Source: Roseivirga sp. 4D4
Lineage (GTDB): Bacteria > Bacteroidota > Bacteroidia > Cytophagales > Cyclobacteriaceae
Direction: 5' to 3'
Length of the DNA stretch: 64,000 nucleotides
Assembly: GCF_001747095.1 (NCBI RefSeq)
Contig: NZ_MDGP01000001.1
Coordinates: 355,001 to 419,000 of the forward strand
In this document: piece by piece, positions 27,487 to 36,939 of the stretch
How the letters are laid out: every line of letters starts with the position of its first letter
Numbering within the stretch: the stretch's first letter is position 1
The notes under the pieces: model-generated
What the model was told of the DNA's origin: nothing
Seen by the model: only the letters and a program-made list of their open reading frames with translations
The model's database searches: none
Position numbers and translations under genes: made by a program

Positions 27487-28824
27487 GTGAGGCTTTCTAA
27501 ATTGACCATATACATAGTAATAGGTGCAGTAGCACTTTCTGTGATAGGATTGCTAAACGTACAATTGAAGCTGATCAGGGCTGATGTAGAGGTTTATCAG
27601 CAGCAATTCAAACTTCTGGTACCCGAATATATCAGCGATTTACAAGATGCTATTCGCAAGGATAAGGTTTTGAGGGACCTGGTCAATTCATATGAAGGAG
27701 AAGAAAAGTATTTTGTGTTAGAGTCTTTCGAAGATGCGCCAAAAGACCCCATTCTAGTCAATTTAAAGCGAAATATTGATGATGTTTTTGACCTCAATAA
27801 ACTCAATATTGACTACGAACTTAAAGTATTGATGGGAGCGAGCAGGCGTTGCTACCATTATTCTGGAGAAGAGGAAAGGGCGCGTAATCCACGAATCGAG
27901 GAGATTGTAGGTCATGACTATTTTATGTGTCTCTGTGGGCCAAATGTGGGGATGGGGCATGGTCAGCATGGTGATGGGGAGTATACGGCCCTTGATGTAA
28001 GCATCGACTACCCCAACGAGTTGGGTGGTTTCGTGGGTGAGAATGGACCTTTGTTACGAACTTCCTTATTACTTCTACTTATCCTAATTGCGGCTTTTTC
28101 TTATACAGTCATTACCATTAATAAGCAGAAGAAGTTATCAGACCTGAAGAATGACTTCATCAATAATCTAACGCATGAGTTCAAAACTCCAATCTTTTCA
28201 ATATCTCTTGCATCGGGATTGCTAAGAAAATCAGATGAAGTAAAACAGTCTGATCGCTTATTGAAGTATACTGAACTTATCGACAATGAAGGTAAGCGTC
28301 TGAAGAGTCAGGTTGATAAAATTCTGCAGATGGCACTTATCGATTCAGGTAATTTCAAACTTGAAAAGAAGCAGTTAAATCTTCATGATTTAATCGAAAG
28401 GGTATCTAAGAATTTTGAGCTGATCATCAATGAAAAACAGGGGCAATTGATACTAGATTTGAATGCCGAGAACCCCTCGATTTTTGCTGACGAAACCCAT
28501 TTGAATAATATTATCTACAACCTTTTAGACAATGCCGTGAAGTATACTGAGAGTCAACCTGAAATTCTGGTAAGTACTTTGGGAACGGATAAAGGAATTA
28601 CGCTCATTATCAAAGACAACGGTATAGGAATGAGTGAGCATACGCAGAAGTTTATTTTTGACAAATTCTACCGTGCAGGATCGGGTGATTTACACAATGT
28701 GAAGGGTTTTGGATTGGGTTTAAGCTATGTAAAAAGTGTAATTGAGGCACATAGAGGCCGGATTAATCTTAATAGTAGAAAGAATGAGGGAAGCGAATTT
28801 AACATATACTTACCTGTGAGATAA
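27487..28824 (+). CDS. RprX-like sensor histidine kinase with Cys/His-rich sensor
   Basis: This 445-residue kinase starts at GTG 27487. Spans lie at about 7-25 and 190-211. The periplasmic sensor carries Cys122, and Cys148-Leu-Cys150 followed by GMGHGQHGDGEY, a His/Met/Cys cluster suited to a metal (copper or zinc) or redox sensing site; the equivalent region of the paralogue lacks this cluster. The HisKA motif NLTHEFKTPIFSIS has His230, and the HATPase domain has NLLDNAVKY, DNGIGM and GLGLSYV. Stop and next start overlap by one base (TAATG). The neighbour with a heavy-metal-like segment supports a metal or thiol signal, as inference. Confidence 0.94.
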   Translation: MRLSKLTIYIVIGAVALSVIGLLNVQLKLIRADVEVYQQQFKLLVPEYISDLQDAIRKDKVLRDLVNSYEGEEKYFVLESFEDAPKDPILVNLKRNIDDVFDLNKLNIDYELKVLMGASRRCYHYSGEEERARNPRIEEIVGHDYFMCLCGPNVGMGHGQHGDGEYTALDVSIDYPNELGGFVGENGPLLRTSLLLLLILIAAFSYTVITINKQKKLSDLKNDFINNLTHEFKTPIFSISLASGLLRKSDEVKQSDRLLKYTELIDNEGKRLKSQVDKILQMALIDSGNFKLEKKQLNLHDLIERVSKNFELIINEKQGQLILDLNAENPSIFADETHLNNIIYNLLDNAVKYTESQPEILVSTLGTDKGITLIIKDNGIGMSEHTQKFIFDKFYRAGSGDLHNVKGFGLGLSYVKSVIEAHRGRINLNSRKNEGSEFNIYLPVR

Positions 28825-29516
28825 TGAGCCTTAAAGTCCGTATTTTATTGGTAGAGGATGATGATAATCTGGGGTATATCCTTAAAGAATATCTTAAGGT
28901 GCATGAGTTCGAAGTAAATTGGGTTAAGGATGGGGTGCAAGGACTAGATACCTTCGAAGAAAGCTCATTTGATTTGTGCATATTAGACGTAATGATGCCC
29001 AAAATGGATGGGTTTACACTGGCTGAAAAGATCAAACGTAGATCACCTGAAGTGCCATTGATTTTTCTTACGGCTAAGGCCTTGAAAATTGATAAACTGA
29101 AAGGCTTCAAGGCAGGTGCCGATGACTACATCGTTAAGCCAGTAGATGAGGAAGAATTGATTGCCAGGATCAATGCTATCGTGAAAAGGAGTGGTTTGCA
29201 CAGACAAGCGAATCAATCCATAATCTACCAGATCGGCCAATACAGCTTTGACTATCCTAATCAAACACTTGTCTTCAAAGGGGAAAAACAAACGATTACC
29301 ACCAAAGAAGCTGAAATATTGAAGCAGCTTTGCTTAAGGAAAGGGCAGATTCTAGATCGGCAAACTACACTGAAAGAAATATGGGGGGAGAGCGATTACT
29401 TCAATCGGAGGAGTATGGATGTCTTCATTTCTAAGCTCCGCAAATACCTAAGCCAAGATCCTGAGGTGAAAATTACCAATGTCCACGGCAAGGGTTTTGT
29501 TTTGGAAGACCAATAG
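28824..29516 (+). CDS. OmpR-type response regulator (RprY-like)
   Basis: Receiver with EDDD, phospho-acceptor Asp55 in LCILDVMMPKMDG, switch Thr in FLTAK, Lys in YIVKPVDE. The winged helix includes RRSMDVFISKLRKYLSQDP and TNVHGKGFVLE. It overlaps its kinase by one base. The recognition region is nearly the same as in the paralogue at 24191-24880, suggesting overlapping target sites and possible cross-regulation between the two systems. Confidence 0.95.
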   Translation: MSLKVRILLVEDDDNLGYILKEYLKVHEFEVNWVKDGVQGLDTFEESSFDLCILDVMMPKMDGFTLAEKIKRRSPEVPLIFLTAKALKIDKLKGFKAGADDYIVKPVDEEELIARINAIVKRSGLHRQANQSIIYQIGQYSFDYPNQTLVFKGEKQTITTKEAEILKQLCLRKGQILDRQTTLKEIWGESDYFNRRSMDVFISKLRKYLSQDPEVKITNVHGKGFVLEDQ

Positions 29517-29674
29517 ATTACTAGTCTTGAACAGACAGCTTATTGAAAGGAATCTCTTGCAACTGAAAAGCATTTAGTTGTGTCTTGTATTATGTCTATG
29601 TTAATTCTCTCTAGAGTTAATTAGTCTACGCTTATATTTCAGATATTGCAACTATGTTGCATTGATTAAGATCT

Positions 29675-30307
29675 ATGAAAAAGTCAATACTACTTTGTGG
29701 TTTCATATTCTCATTACTGGTTACTGGATGTTGCAAAAAGTGTGATCTACCATTTGAGGAATCCGAACTTAGTAACTTGAAGTATCAGACTGCTTCAAAT
29801 AGAACATTTCAGAATGCTTCAGGGAATGAAGTAACACTCCGTTTTCGGGGTACAGATGTCGAGGATAGTGGCAAAACTTGTGGAGGTTTTGGTTCCCCCG
29901 ATCTTGACGCATGTTCCACCAATGCTTCACAACGGTTTGATGTTTCTGGAGGTATTCCTGATCTAACGGTCGAATTGAATAAGTTCAGGGATGATACTTC
30001 TTCTTCAGATCTTCAAATGGTGATCAGTATGGGTGATGCCAATATTTATATCTTCTTTGATGGCACCACAATGGATCCTTCCACTTTTGAACGAACCACA
30101 AGCATGACTATCAATGGTACCACCTATGATGATGTCATGACGTATTTCTTTGATCCCAATGTGGATTGCAAACAACCTAATGGTCGCTACTGTGTTGACG
30201 ATAATGACATAGTAGGTGTAGATTTCAGCTTGACGGAGGGACTGTTACGATTCCAAATTCACAAGGGTTTACAGACTCCTAATGAAGTTTACACTTTGGT
30301 AAATTAG
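29675..30307 (+). CDS. Lipoprotein, unknown function
   Basis: The 210-residue protein has a lipoprotein signal with lipobox LVTGC (Cys19), followed by CKKC. The mature part is beta-rich with Asp/Thr/Ser-rich loops and further Cys pairs (CGGF, DACS, DCKQ, RYCV) that may form disulfides. No known family. A 6-base inverted repeat TGCAAC-tat-GTTGCA sits at 29647-29661, just 13 bases before the start, a possible operator. It is convergent with the T9SS protein, 4 bases apart. Confidence 0.8.
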   Translation: MKKSILLCGFIFSLLVTGCCKKCDLPFEESELSNLKYQTASNRTFQNASGNEVTLRFRGTDVEDSGKTCGGFGSPDLDACSTNASQRFDVSGGIPDLTVELNKFRDDTSSSDLQMVISMGDANIYIFFDGTTMDPSTFERTTSMTINGTTYDDVMTYFFDPNVDCKQPNGRYCVDDNDIVGVDFSLTEGLLRFQIHKGLQTPNEVYTLVN

Positions 30308-30311
30308 ATCA

Positions 30312-33300
30312 TTACCTAACTAACCTTACTGTTCCCCTGACAGTTTCGTTGAAAGGTTGTCCATTGACCTCGGCCGAATAACTAATAATGAAAGAGTATT
30401 TACCTGACGGAGCTTCGGTATTTTTGAACGAGCCATCCCAGCCTGCATCAATGTTTTCAGAGAAGAATACCATTTCTCCCCATTGATTAAATACTTTCAT
30501 TTGAAAACTAGCGGTACATTCATACACCGCTTGGAACTGATCATTGACACCATCACCATTAGGACTGAAAGCATTAGGCATTTGAATTCTCGGGTACTTT
30601 TCTCTGATCTGTTCATCGTCAAATGTAAAAGTGCATCCATTCGCATCGGTTACCGTGACAGAGTAATTTCCAGCCGACAGTCCTTTAATCAATTGAGCAT
30701 CTTGTGGTGGGCTTGTATTCCAACGATATGTGTATGGTCTGGTTCCTCCACTCGCTTCCACGAAAATAGTTCCTGTTTTATTCTCTGGACATGAAGGGGA
30801 ATCGGTCGTGACCGCAAAGAGTGGGTCAGGTTGAGTAATATCGAAGGACATAGACAACTCACAACCCTGTACATCAAGGATTCGCACGGAATGAGAGCCA
30901 GCACCAAGATTGTTATTGACTAGACCACCGGGTATATTGGCTCCATTCCAAAAGGCCTGATAAGGTGCGGTTCCACCATTAATAATGAGAGTAGCCGTTC
31001 CGTTATTCTCTTGAAAGCACAGCGTTGACTGGGTTTCTATCTCCGCAATTAGTTCTTCAGGTTCTGCTACATTAACAGATACATTTTGTAAACAGCCTAT
31101 TGCATCATAGATTGTTGCGCTATAGCTACCGGCAGTCAGACCATTCCTCCAAAGCCCTTGACTACCATCTGTCCATATGGCTTCGTATGGTCCTTTTCCT
31201 CCGCTTACCTCAAGTAAAACCTCTCCATCTGAATTTTGGAAGCAACTGAGATTCGTAATGATCGGTGTCGAAACAATATCTTCCAAAACTGTGACTTGAA
31301 GCGTATCCGAAACTCCCTCACAAGCATCGATTGTCGGGTTGTTTTCCCTGAACCAAATTTTTCCGCTTCCAACTCCATTCCATGAGACTGTAACTTGGTT
31401 GCCCGTGTTTCCACCCGTAAAACTTCCTCCTTCTATTTCCCAGAAATATTCCGACCCGGCAGTTTGTGGTGTGAAATAGCTCACGCTTCGAAAATCCTGA
31501 AAGCAGACTTCTTTGAATGCACTATTGAGTGGTTTTGGAGCTGGTGGTTCTAAGGCTTTATTAATTCTAATGTCTAGTTTCAAAGTGTCTCCAATACACC
31601 CAAGGGCGTTTGATTCTACTATCTCGACTGATGCGTTGGCATTGGTGATGTCCCAATCTACCCAAATCCTCTGCTGATCATTTGACGTTTGGACAATTGT
31701 TCCACCATTGACCCTCCAGTTGTATGTATTGCCTGGATGTCCATCAATGTAATACCCGACTCCTTCTACGTCTGGGCAGACAGATTGTGGTCCAATTATC
31801 TCTTCTATTCCGAAGGGAAGAATAGTGATGTCTCGGTAGAATGTTTCTTCCGTTCTGCAATCTCCATCTCCTTTTGAGGCCACTAGGGTGATGGTGTAAT
31901 CACCAGCTTCTTGATAGATGTGATTGGTCGACTGCCCTGTTCCTGATTGCCCATCACCGAAGTCCCACTGAAAGTCGGTAAACCTAGGTTCCAGAGCATC
32001 AAAATCATTGAAAGTTGCCTCAAAGTTGATGCCTTGGTTGGCACATGCCTCATCGGTAATTATACCTAGGTTATCATTGGAAAGAATGATATCCGCCAGA
32101 AGGTTACGTGTTCCTGCGCTTACGAGATAACCATAACCAACATTGAGTGCAAACGCACTTAAATAACCGATAAACCCCTTTGAGTTTACTATGTAGTTTT
32201 GGTTTTCCTCAAGTGGGATTATGGCAAAAGAGTATTCGGGATTTCCGCCTATAACATGAAAGTCTATATCACTGTTGGCAATTTGTGAGATTTCGAAACT
32301 ATCAATCTCATCCGTTCTTACCACAACGCTCAGGTTGTAAAAAAAGAACCTTTCCTCCCAAGTGTCGATATGTGCTCTGGTAGCAAGTTGTTCATTTGGA
32401 TTAAGCATTAGCATTAACGGATCGGCAGGGTTGGTAGGATTGTTTACACCAGGTGGGTGATCACAGCTTTGAGACTGAGCGAGCTGGGCTACCTGAATTG
32501 GCCTGTCTGCTTTTATTGTTACTGCTTCATTGTGCAAAGTCCTCAAAAATTCACCTGTATTGAGTTGATATTCATCATTGCCAATCGTTATTATGGTGTT
32601 ATCCGAAGCGGTACTTACCTGTAACACAAAGCCTTTTCGAAGCCCAAAGGGAAGGGCTATATATTCTGTGCCCCAGGATTTGATAGGTGACAGCTGATTG
32701 AAAAGGTGATCATCACTATAGCCATCTCTATATTCTGTAAACCCACTATTTAGACTGGGCACTTGCCTCGTGGCGAAGCAATTTTGTCCACCGGTGACTT
32801 CCGTATAAGAGTTTCCGCTAAACACTGCTATTGGTTTACACTCATCGGTTGATTCAATTAAAGTGCCTGTAAGGTCAAAGGCTGAACGGAATCTATAGAC
32901 TTCACCTTTGTTCAGTTCAATTGTAGCAGTGACACCTTTATCATGCGCATTCCAAATAGTGCCCTCCGTTGGAGTGAATTGGACTTTTGTGCTGTCTTTG
33001 GTTGCGACAATGACAACCTGCGACCTTACACTACCTTTGATATTGTCAAGGTCGTCTATATATCCCGAAACCACATATCTTTTTCCTAATGCATGTGTGG
33101 GTAAAACAATGGATGCCGCACTACTACTTAAGTTTCCGTTGATTATTCTAACACTTACATCAACATCAGAGCTCAGGTGAATTGAATTTTCTAGTGCACC
33201 TATGGGTACACTGGGGTCAAAATTTATCGAGTTTATTCTTTCGATCTTTTGTCTGTAGATAGTTCCAGGCTGAACAACTATATCAAATTCTGTTCCTGTA

Positions 33301-33527
33301 CCAAATACGTTTATTTTGACTTTGGCTTCCTCTCTGCTGGAGATTAGTACAATAAGGTCAATGAAGGAGTCATGAGGTGGGCCGAAGGGATTAGAACCTT
33401 GTGGAATTGCATTCGGGTTAAAACTGAACCAAAAATCGCGACCCTCGTCAGTCTGAGACCTGAGGCTCACTGTCGATAACATAAACATCAGGAGGCTTAA
33501 AACACCAATGCTTTGTCGCAATATCAT
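30312..33527 (-). CDS. Large surface protein: IgGFc-binding-like N-terminus, PKD domain, SprB repeats, gliding/T9SS type C-terminal domain
   Basis: The 1071-residue protein has a Sec signal ending near residue 25. Residues about 28-480 match the IgGFc-binding-like N-terminal domain found in Bacteroidota surface proteins (GRDFWFSFNPNA; ASIVLPTHALGKRYVVSGY). A PKD domain follows (FQWDFGDGQSGTG), then Ig-like segments and three SprB repeats (such as CFQNSDGEVLLEVSGGKGPY). The C-terminal domain (about 985-1071) begins NAFSPNGDGVNDQF and contains FNQWGEMVFFS and GWDGSF, the gliding-motility-associated (type B) sorting domain. It should be exported by T9SS to the cell surface; a role in adhesion or gliding is likely but unproven. 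Confidence 0.93.
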   Translation of the reverse strand: MILRQSIGVLSLLMFMLSTVSLRSQTDEGRDFWFSFNPNAIPQGSNPFGPPHDSFIDLIVLISSREEAKVKINVFGTGTEFDIVVQPGTIYRQKIERINSINFDPSVPIGALENSIHLSSDVDVSVRIINGNLSSSAASIVLPTHALGKRYVVSGYIDDLDNIKGSVRSQVVIVATKDSTKVQFTPTEGTIWNAHDKGVTATIELNKGEVYRFRSAFDLTGTLIESTDECKPIAVFSGNSYTEVTGGQNCFATRQVPSLNSGFTEYRDGYSDDHLFNQLSPIKSWGTEYIALPFGLRKGFVLQVSTASDNTIITIGNDEYQLNTGEFLRTLHNEAVTIKADRPIQVAQLAQSQSCDHPPGVNNPTNPADPLMLMLNPNEQLATRAHIDTWEERFFFYNLSVVVRTDEIDSFEISQIANSDIDFHVIGGNPEYSFAIIPLEENQNYIVNSKGFIGYLSAFALNVGYGYLVSAGTRNLLADIILSNDNLGIITDEACANQGINFEATFNDFDALEPRFTDFQWDFGDGQSGTGQSTNHIYQEAGDYTITLVASKGDGDCRTEETFYRDITILPFGIEEIIGPQSVCPDVEGVGYYIDGHPGNTYNWRVNGGTIVQTSNDQQRIWVDWDITNANASVEIVESNALGCIGDTLKLDIRINKALEPPAPKPLNSAFKEVCFQDFRSVSYFTPQTAGSEYFWEIEGGSFTGGNTGNQVTVSWNGVGSGKIWFRENNPTIDACEGVSDTLQVTVLEDIVSTPIITNLSCFQNSDGEVLLEVSGGKGPYEAIWTDGSQGLWRNGLTAGSYSATIYDAIGCLQNVSVNVAEPEELIAEIETQSTLCFQENNGTATLIINGGTAPYQAFWNGANIPGGLVNNNLGAGSHSVRILDVQGCELSMSFDITQPDPLFAVTTDSPSCPENKTGTIFVEASGGTRPYTYRWNTSPPQDAQLIKGLSAGNYSVTVTDANGCTFTFDDEQIREKYPRIQMPNAFSPNGDGVNDQFQAVYECTASFQMKVFNQWGEMVFFSENIDAGWDGSFKNTEAPSGKYSFIISYSAEVNGQPFNETVRGTVRLVR

Positions 33528-33616
33528 AGATTAAGGTTAGTATTCGTTTAACCCTATTCTATCAAAAAGAAACACCAAAATGTTTAGTGAAAATGCAATT
33601 CTTTGGTCATGGCTAA

Positions 33617-34843
33617 TCAGAATTTTTCACCTCTGATATACACCGAATCGATCCAGTCGACACCGAAATTATAGGCAATGGAATTCAAGGTTCTATTGGG
33701 TTTGGAGACAATGAAATTGGCACGTTTCCCTTTGCTGATACTTCCAACTTCCGATTCCAGTTCTAAAGCATGTGCTGCGTTGTAGGTTGTGGCATTGAAA
33801 GCTTCTTCCGGCAATAGTTTCATTTTCATCGTGGCCAGACTGTTTATCAAACTCATGTTGAATGATGGTGCGGAACCAGGGTTAAAATCCGAAGCCAACA
33901 CTAATGGCAATCCATTTTCGATGATCTTTCTTGCTGGAGCGAAAGGGATATTAATGAAGAATGAGCAGCCAGGAAGTGCGACAGGGATTGTATCTGAGTC
34001 TTTCAGTAGGACCATTTCAGATTCTGGTAATACTTCCAAATGATCTACAGAAACAGCGCCAAACTCAATGGCCTTTTCAACACCTCCGATGGCATTGAAC
34101 TGATTGACGTGGACTTTTGGCTTTAGCTCATATTTCTCACCAGCCTCCAGAATGTGGCACATTTGATCCACTGAGAAATAGCCTTCCTCACAAAAGCAAT
34201 CAATGTAGTTGGCTAATTGCTGTGAGTATACTTCGGGTAGCATCTCTTGTAAAAGCGTTTTCATGTATTTGTCATGATCCGCATGGGGAAAAGCATGTGC
34301 ACCCAGGAAAGTAGACTTAATGGGGATTGCGAATTCTTGTTTTAATTGCGCAATAACCTGAAGCATTTTGATTTCTGCTTCCATGGTAAGACCATACCCA
34401 CTTTTGATCTCTATAGCCCCAGTGCCACTGGCAATGGCTTCTGATAACCGCTGTCTAGCTCCATCGAGTAATTCCTCCAGTGACGTCCCCTCTAACTTTT
34501 TGGCAGAGTTTATAATTCCTCCACCTGCTGCAGCAATGGACTGGTAATCCATGCCTTTGATCTTCATGACAAACTCTTCATCACGATCCGCAGCAAACAC
34601 CAAGTGGGTATGGGAATCTACAAAGGTAGGGGAGACCATGCGGCCTTTCAGGTCAACCACTTCATATGCATTGTCCTCTACAAAATCATTCATAAAACCG
34701 TAATCCTCAATAAGGCCATCATTGGTCTTTAGCCACGCATTCTTCAATGAGGGAACATCAGCCATCAATGCACCACGTAGAATTTTAGTGCCCGGCTCTC
34801 TGGTTTGAAGGAGTGTACCGATATTAATGAAGACTTTTTGCAT
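33617..34843 (-). CDS. hutI: Imidazolonepropionase
   Basis: This 408-residue cytosolic amidohydrolase converts 4-imidazolone-5-propionate to N-formimino-glutamate, the third step of histidine degradation. Motifs include the metal HxH in FVDSHTHLVFAADRDEEF, the GGGI loop, the His in LGAHAFPHAD, then HVNQFNAIGG and ASDFNPGSAPSFNM near the C-terminus. It is last in the minus-strand cluster hutH-hutU-hutI. No formiminoglutamase (hutG), hutF or ftcD gene is next to it, so the final step must be encoded elsewhere. Length fits the family. Confidence 0.96.
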   Translation of the reverse strand: MQKVFINIGTLLQTREPGTKILRGALMADVPSLKNAWLKTNDGLIEDYGFMNDFVEDNAYEVVDLKGRMVSPTFVDSHTHLVFAADRDEEFVMKIKGMDYQSIAAAGGGIINSAKKLEGTSLEELLDGARQRLSEAIASGTGAIEIKSGYGLTMEAEIKMLQVIAQLKQEFAIPIKSTFLGAHAFPHADHDKYMKTLLQEMLPEVYSQQLANYIDCFCEEGYFSVDQMCHILEAGEKYELKPKVHVNQFNAIGGVEKAIEFGAVSVDHLEVLPESEMVLLKDSDTIPVALPGCSFFINIPFAPARKIIENGLPLVLASDFNPGSAPSFNMSLINSLATMKMKLLPEEAFNATTYNAAHALELESEVGSISKGKRANFIVSKPNRTLNSIAYNFGVDWIDSVYIRGEKF

Positions 34844-34872
34844 GATTGAAGTTACTGTTTTTGATTATGAAT

Positions 34873-34941
34873 CGTCATACTGCCTCGAAGCTTCTGAGTG
34901 TTTCAGCATCTCTTAGACCCTGAAATAAATTCAGAGTGACG
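34873..34941. repeat. Extragenic palindromic repeat fused to the hutU 3' end
   Basis: CGTCATACT at the left and AGAGTGACG at the right are inverted, enclosing a roughly 69-base element with inner TTTCAG- and CTGAAAT-type arms. The form resembles the GTCA...TGAC extragenic repeats common in Bacteroidota. Its right end runs into hutU: the bases TCAGAGTGACG supply the last codons (Thr-Ser-Leu) and stop of HutU. It fills most of the gap to hutI and may act as a hairpin between the two cistrons. Confidence 0.6.
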
Positions 34942-36937
34942 TAAATAGGTTGTTAATTAATTCGTCTTCAACCAATTGAGGTTTCGTTACTTTTAGCTTG
35001 GGTTCTGATGCCATGGCTCGGTCAATGGCACTCATGGCATGTGGGTTACGTGCCCAGTTTCTTCGGGCAATTCCATTGTTAACATCCCAAAACAGCATGC
35101 TTTTGAGTCTTTCTTCAGCTTCGATTGAACCGTCAAGTAACATGCCGAAACCGCCATTGATGACTTCTCCCCAGCCGACACCGCCACCGTTGTGGAGTGA
35201 AACCCAAGTAGCACCTCTGAAGGCATCACCTACAAAGTTTTGTACCGCCATATCGGCTGTGAATTGAGAGCCATCATAGATGTTAGAAGTTTCTCGGTAG
35301 GGGGAGTCAGTGCCAGAAACATCGTGATGATCTCGACCTAATACTACTGGTCCAATTTCGCCTTTGTCAATGGCTTGATTAAAAGCCTGAGCAATTCGCA
35401 TTCTGCCTTCAGCATCGGCATATAGGATTCGTGCTTGAGACCCTACAACTAATTGATTCTTCTGGGCTTCCTTGACCCAGTGTAGGTTGTCCTGAAGTTG
35501 TGGCTTGATCTCATCTGGTGCTTCTTCCAGCATTTGCTCGATAACAGCCGCTGCAATAGCATCGGTTGATTCTAAATCTTCAGCCTTACCAGAAGCACAA
35601 ACCCATCGGAAAGGACCAAAGCCATAATCAAAGCAAAGTGGCCCCATAATGTCTTGTACATAAGATGGGTATTTGAATTCTTCAGAATTTGCTTTGAACA
35701 CATCAGCACCTGCTCGTCCGGCTTCTAACAAGAAAGCGTTACCATAGTCGAAGAAATAGGTGCCACTTTCCGTTTGTTTGTTAATAGCAGCTGCATGTCT
35801 CCGAAGCGTTTTGTAAACCTCTTCTTTGAATTGATCGGGTTGCTCAGCCATCATAACATTGGCTTCATCATAGCTCATGTCTGCAGGATAATAACCACCG
35901 GCAAATGGGTTGTGTAACGAGGTCTGATCAGAACCGATATCTATGGTCAGCCCGGCTTGCTCAAAACCTTCCCAAACCTCTACTATGTTCCCCAAGTAGG
36001 CGAATGATGTGTTGCTGCCAGTATTTCGAGCAGTTTCTACTTGACTGATTAGCTCGCCAATATCCTCAATTACCAAATCTACCCAGCCTTGTTCTTGTCG
36101 TTTGTAAGCTGCCTTTGGGTTAACCTCCGCGGTCACTGATACGAGGCCGGCAATTTTGGCCGCCTTGGGTTGGGCACCACTCATGCCTCCCAGGCCAGAT
36201 GTCACGAAGAGTAGACCACTGAAGTCTCCATTGGGTCTTTTCATTCGGGCAGCATTCAATACCGTAATCGTGGTGCCATGAACAATGCCTTGTGGACCTA
36301 TATACATATAAGAACCTGCTGTCATTTGGCCATACTGCGTAACACCCAAAGCATTGAATTTTTCCCAGTCATCAGGCTTAGAATAGTTAGGAATCATCAT
36401 ACCATTGGTGACTACCACGCGAGGGGCATTCTTGCTAGAAGGGAAGAGGCCCATTGGGTGACCGGAGTACATGACCAATGTTTGTTCATCCGTCATTTCG
36501 GCTAAGTATTTCATGACGAGCCTGTACTGCGCCCAGTTTTGAAAGACAGCTCCATTTCCACCATAAGTGATTAACTCATAAGGGTGCTGCGCTACTTTTG
36601 GGTCTAGGTTGTTCTGAATCATCAACATGATCGCTTTTGCCTGTTGTGATTTACCCGGGTAGCTGTCAATTCCTTGAGCTGAAACAAAATCCTTTGGCAT
36701 GAATCGATACATATAGATTCGGCCATAGGTATTTAGTTCATCCAAAAACTCAGAGGCTAGTTCATTATGCCATTCGCTTGGAAAATACCTTAGTGCATTT
36801 CTGATGGCCAATTTTTTGTCGGAATCAGAAAGGATGTCCTTACGTTTTGGCGCTCTGTTGATTTCCGGATCAAATACGGGTGCTTCTGGTAAAACGGAAG
36901 GGATTCCTTCTTGGAGGTTTTGATGGAATGTATTCAT
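34931..36937 (-). CDS. hutU: Urocanate hydratase, long form
   Basis: Urocanase hydrates urocanate to imidazolone propionate, using tightly bound NAD+ as an electrophile. The NAD-binding glycine motif is visible as SGLGGMSGAQPKAAKIAG, and further signature segments include YGGNGAVFQNW and DIMGPLCFDYGFGPFRWVC. At 668 residues it is longer than the roughly 550-residue proteobacterial enzyme, with extra sequence at the N-terminus and within; the long form is usual in Bacteroidota. It starts 2 bases after hutH, so the two are co-translated. Its last codons come from a palindromic repeat. Confidence 0.96.
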   Translation of the reverse strand: MNTFHQNLQEGIPSVLPEAPVFDPEINRAPKRKDILSDSDKKLAIRNALRYFPSEWHNELASEFLDELNTYGRIYMYRFMPKDFVSAQGIDSYPGKSQQAKAIMLMIQNNLDPKVAQHPYELITYGGNGAVFQNWAQYRLVMKYLAEMTDEQTLVMYSGHPMGLFPSSKNAPRVVVTNGMMIPNYSKPDDWEKFNALGVTQYGQMTAGSYMYIGPQGIVHGTTITVLNAARMKRPNGDFSGLLFVTSGLGGMSGAQPKAAKIAGLVSVTAEVNPKAAYKRQEQGWVDLVIEDIGELISQVETARNTGSNTSFAYLGNIVEVWEGFEQAGLTIDIGSDQTSLHNPFAGGYYPADMSYDEANVMMAEQPDQFKEEVYKTLRRHAAAINKQTESGTYFFDYGNAFLLEAGRAGADVFKANSEEFKYPSYVQDIMGPLCFDYGFGPFRWVCASGKAEDLESTDAIAAAVIEQMLEEAPDEIKPQLQDNLHWVKEAQKNQLVVGSQARILYADAEGRMRIAQAFNQAIDKGEIGPVVLGRDHHDVSGTDSPYRETSNIYDGSQFTADMAVQNFVGDAFRGATWVSLHNGGGVGWGEVINGGFGMLLDGSIEAEERLKSMLFWDVNNGIARRNWARNPHAMSAIDRAMASEPKLKVTKPQLVEDELINNLFTSL

Positions 36938-36939
36938 GA

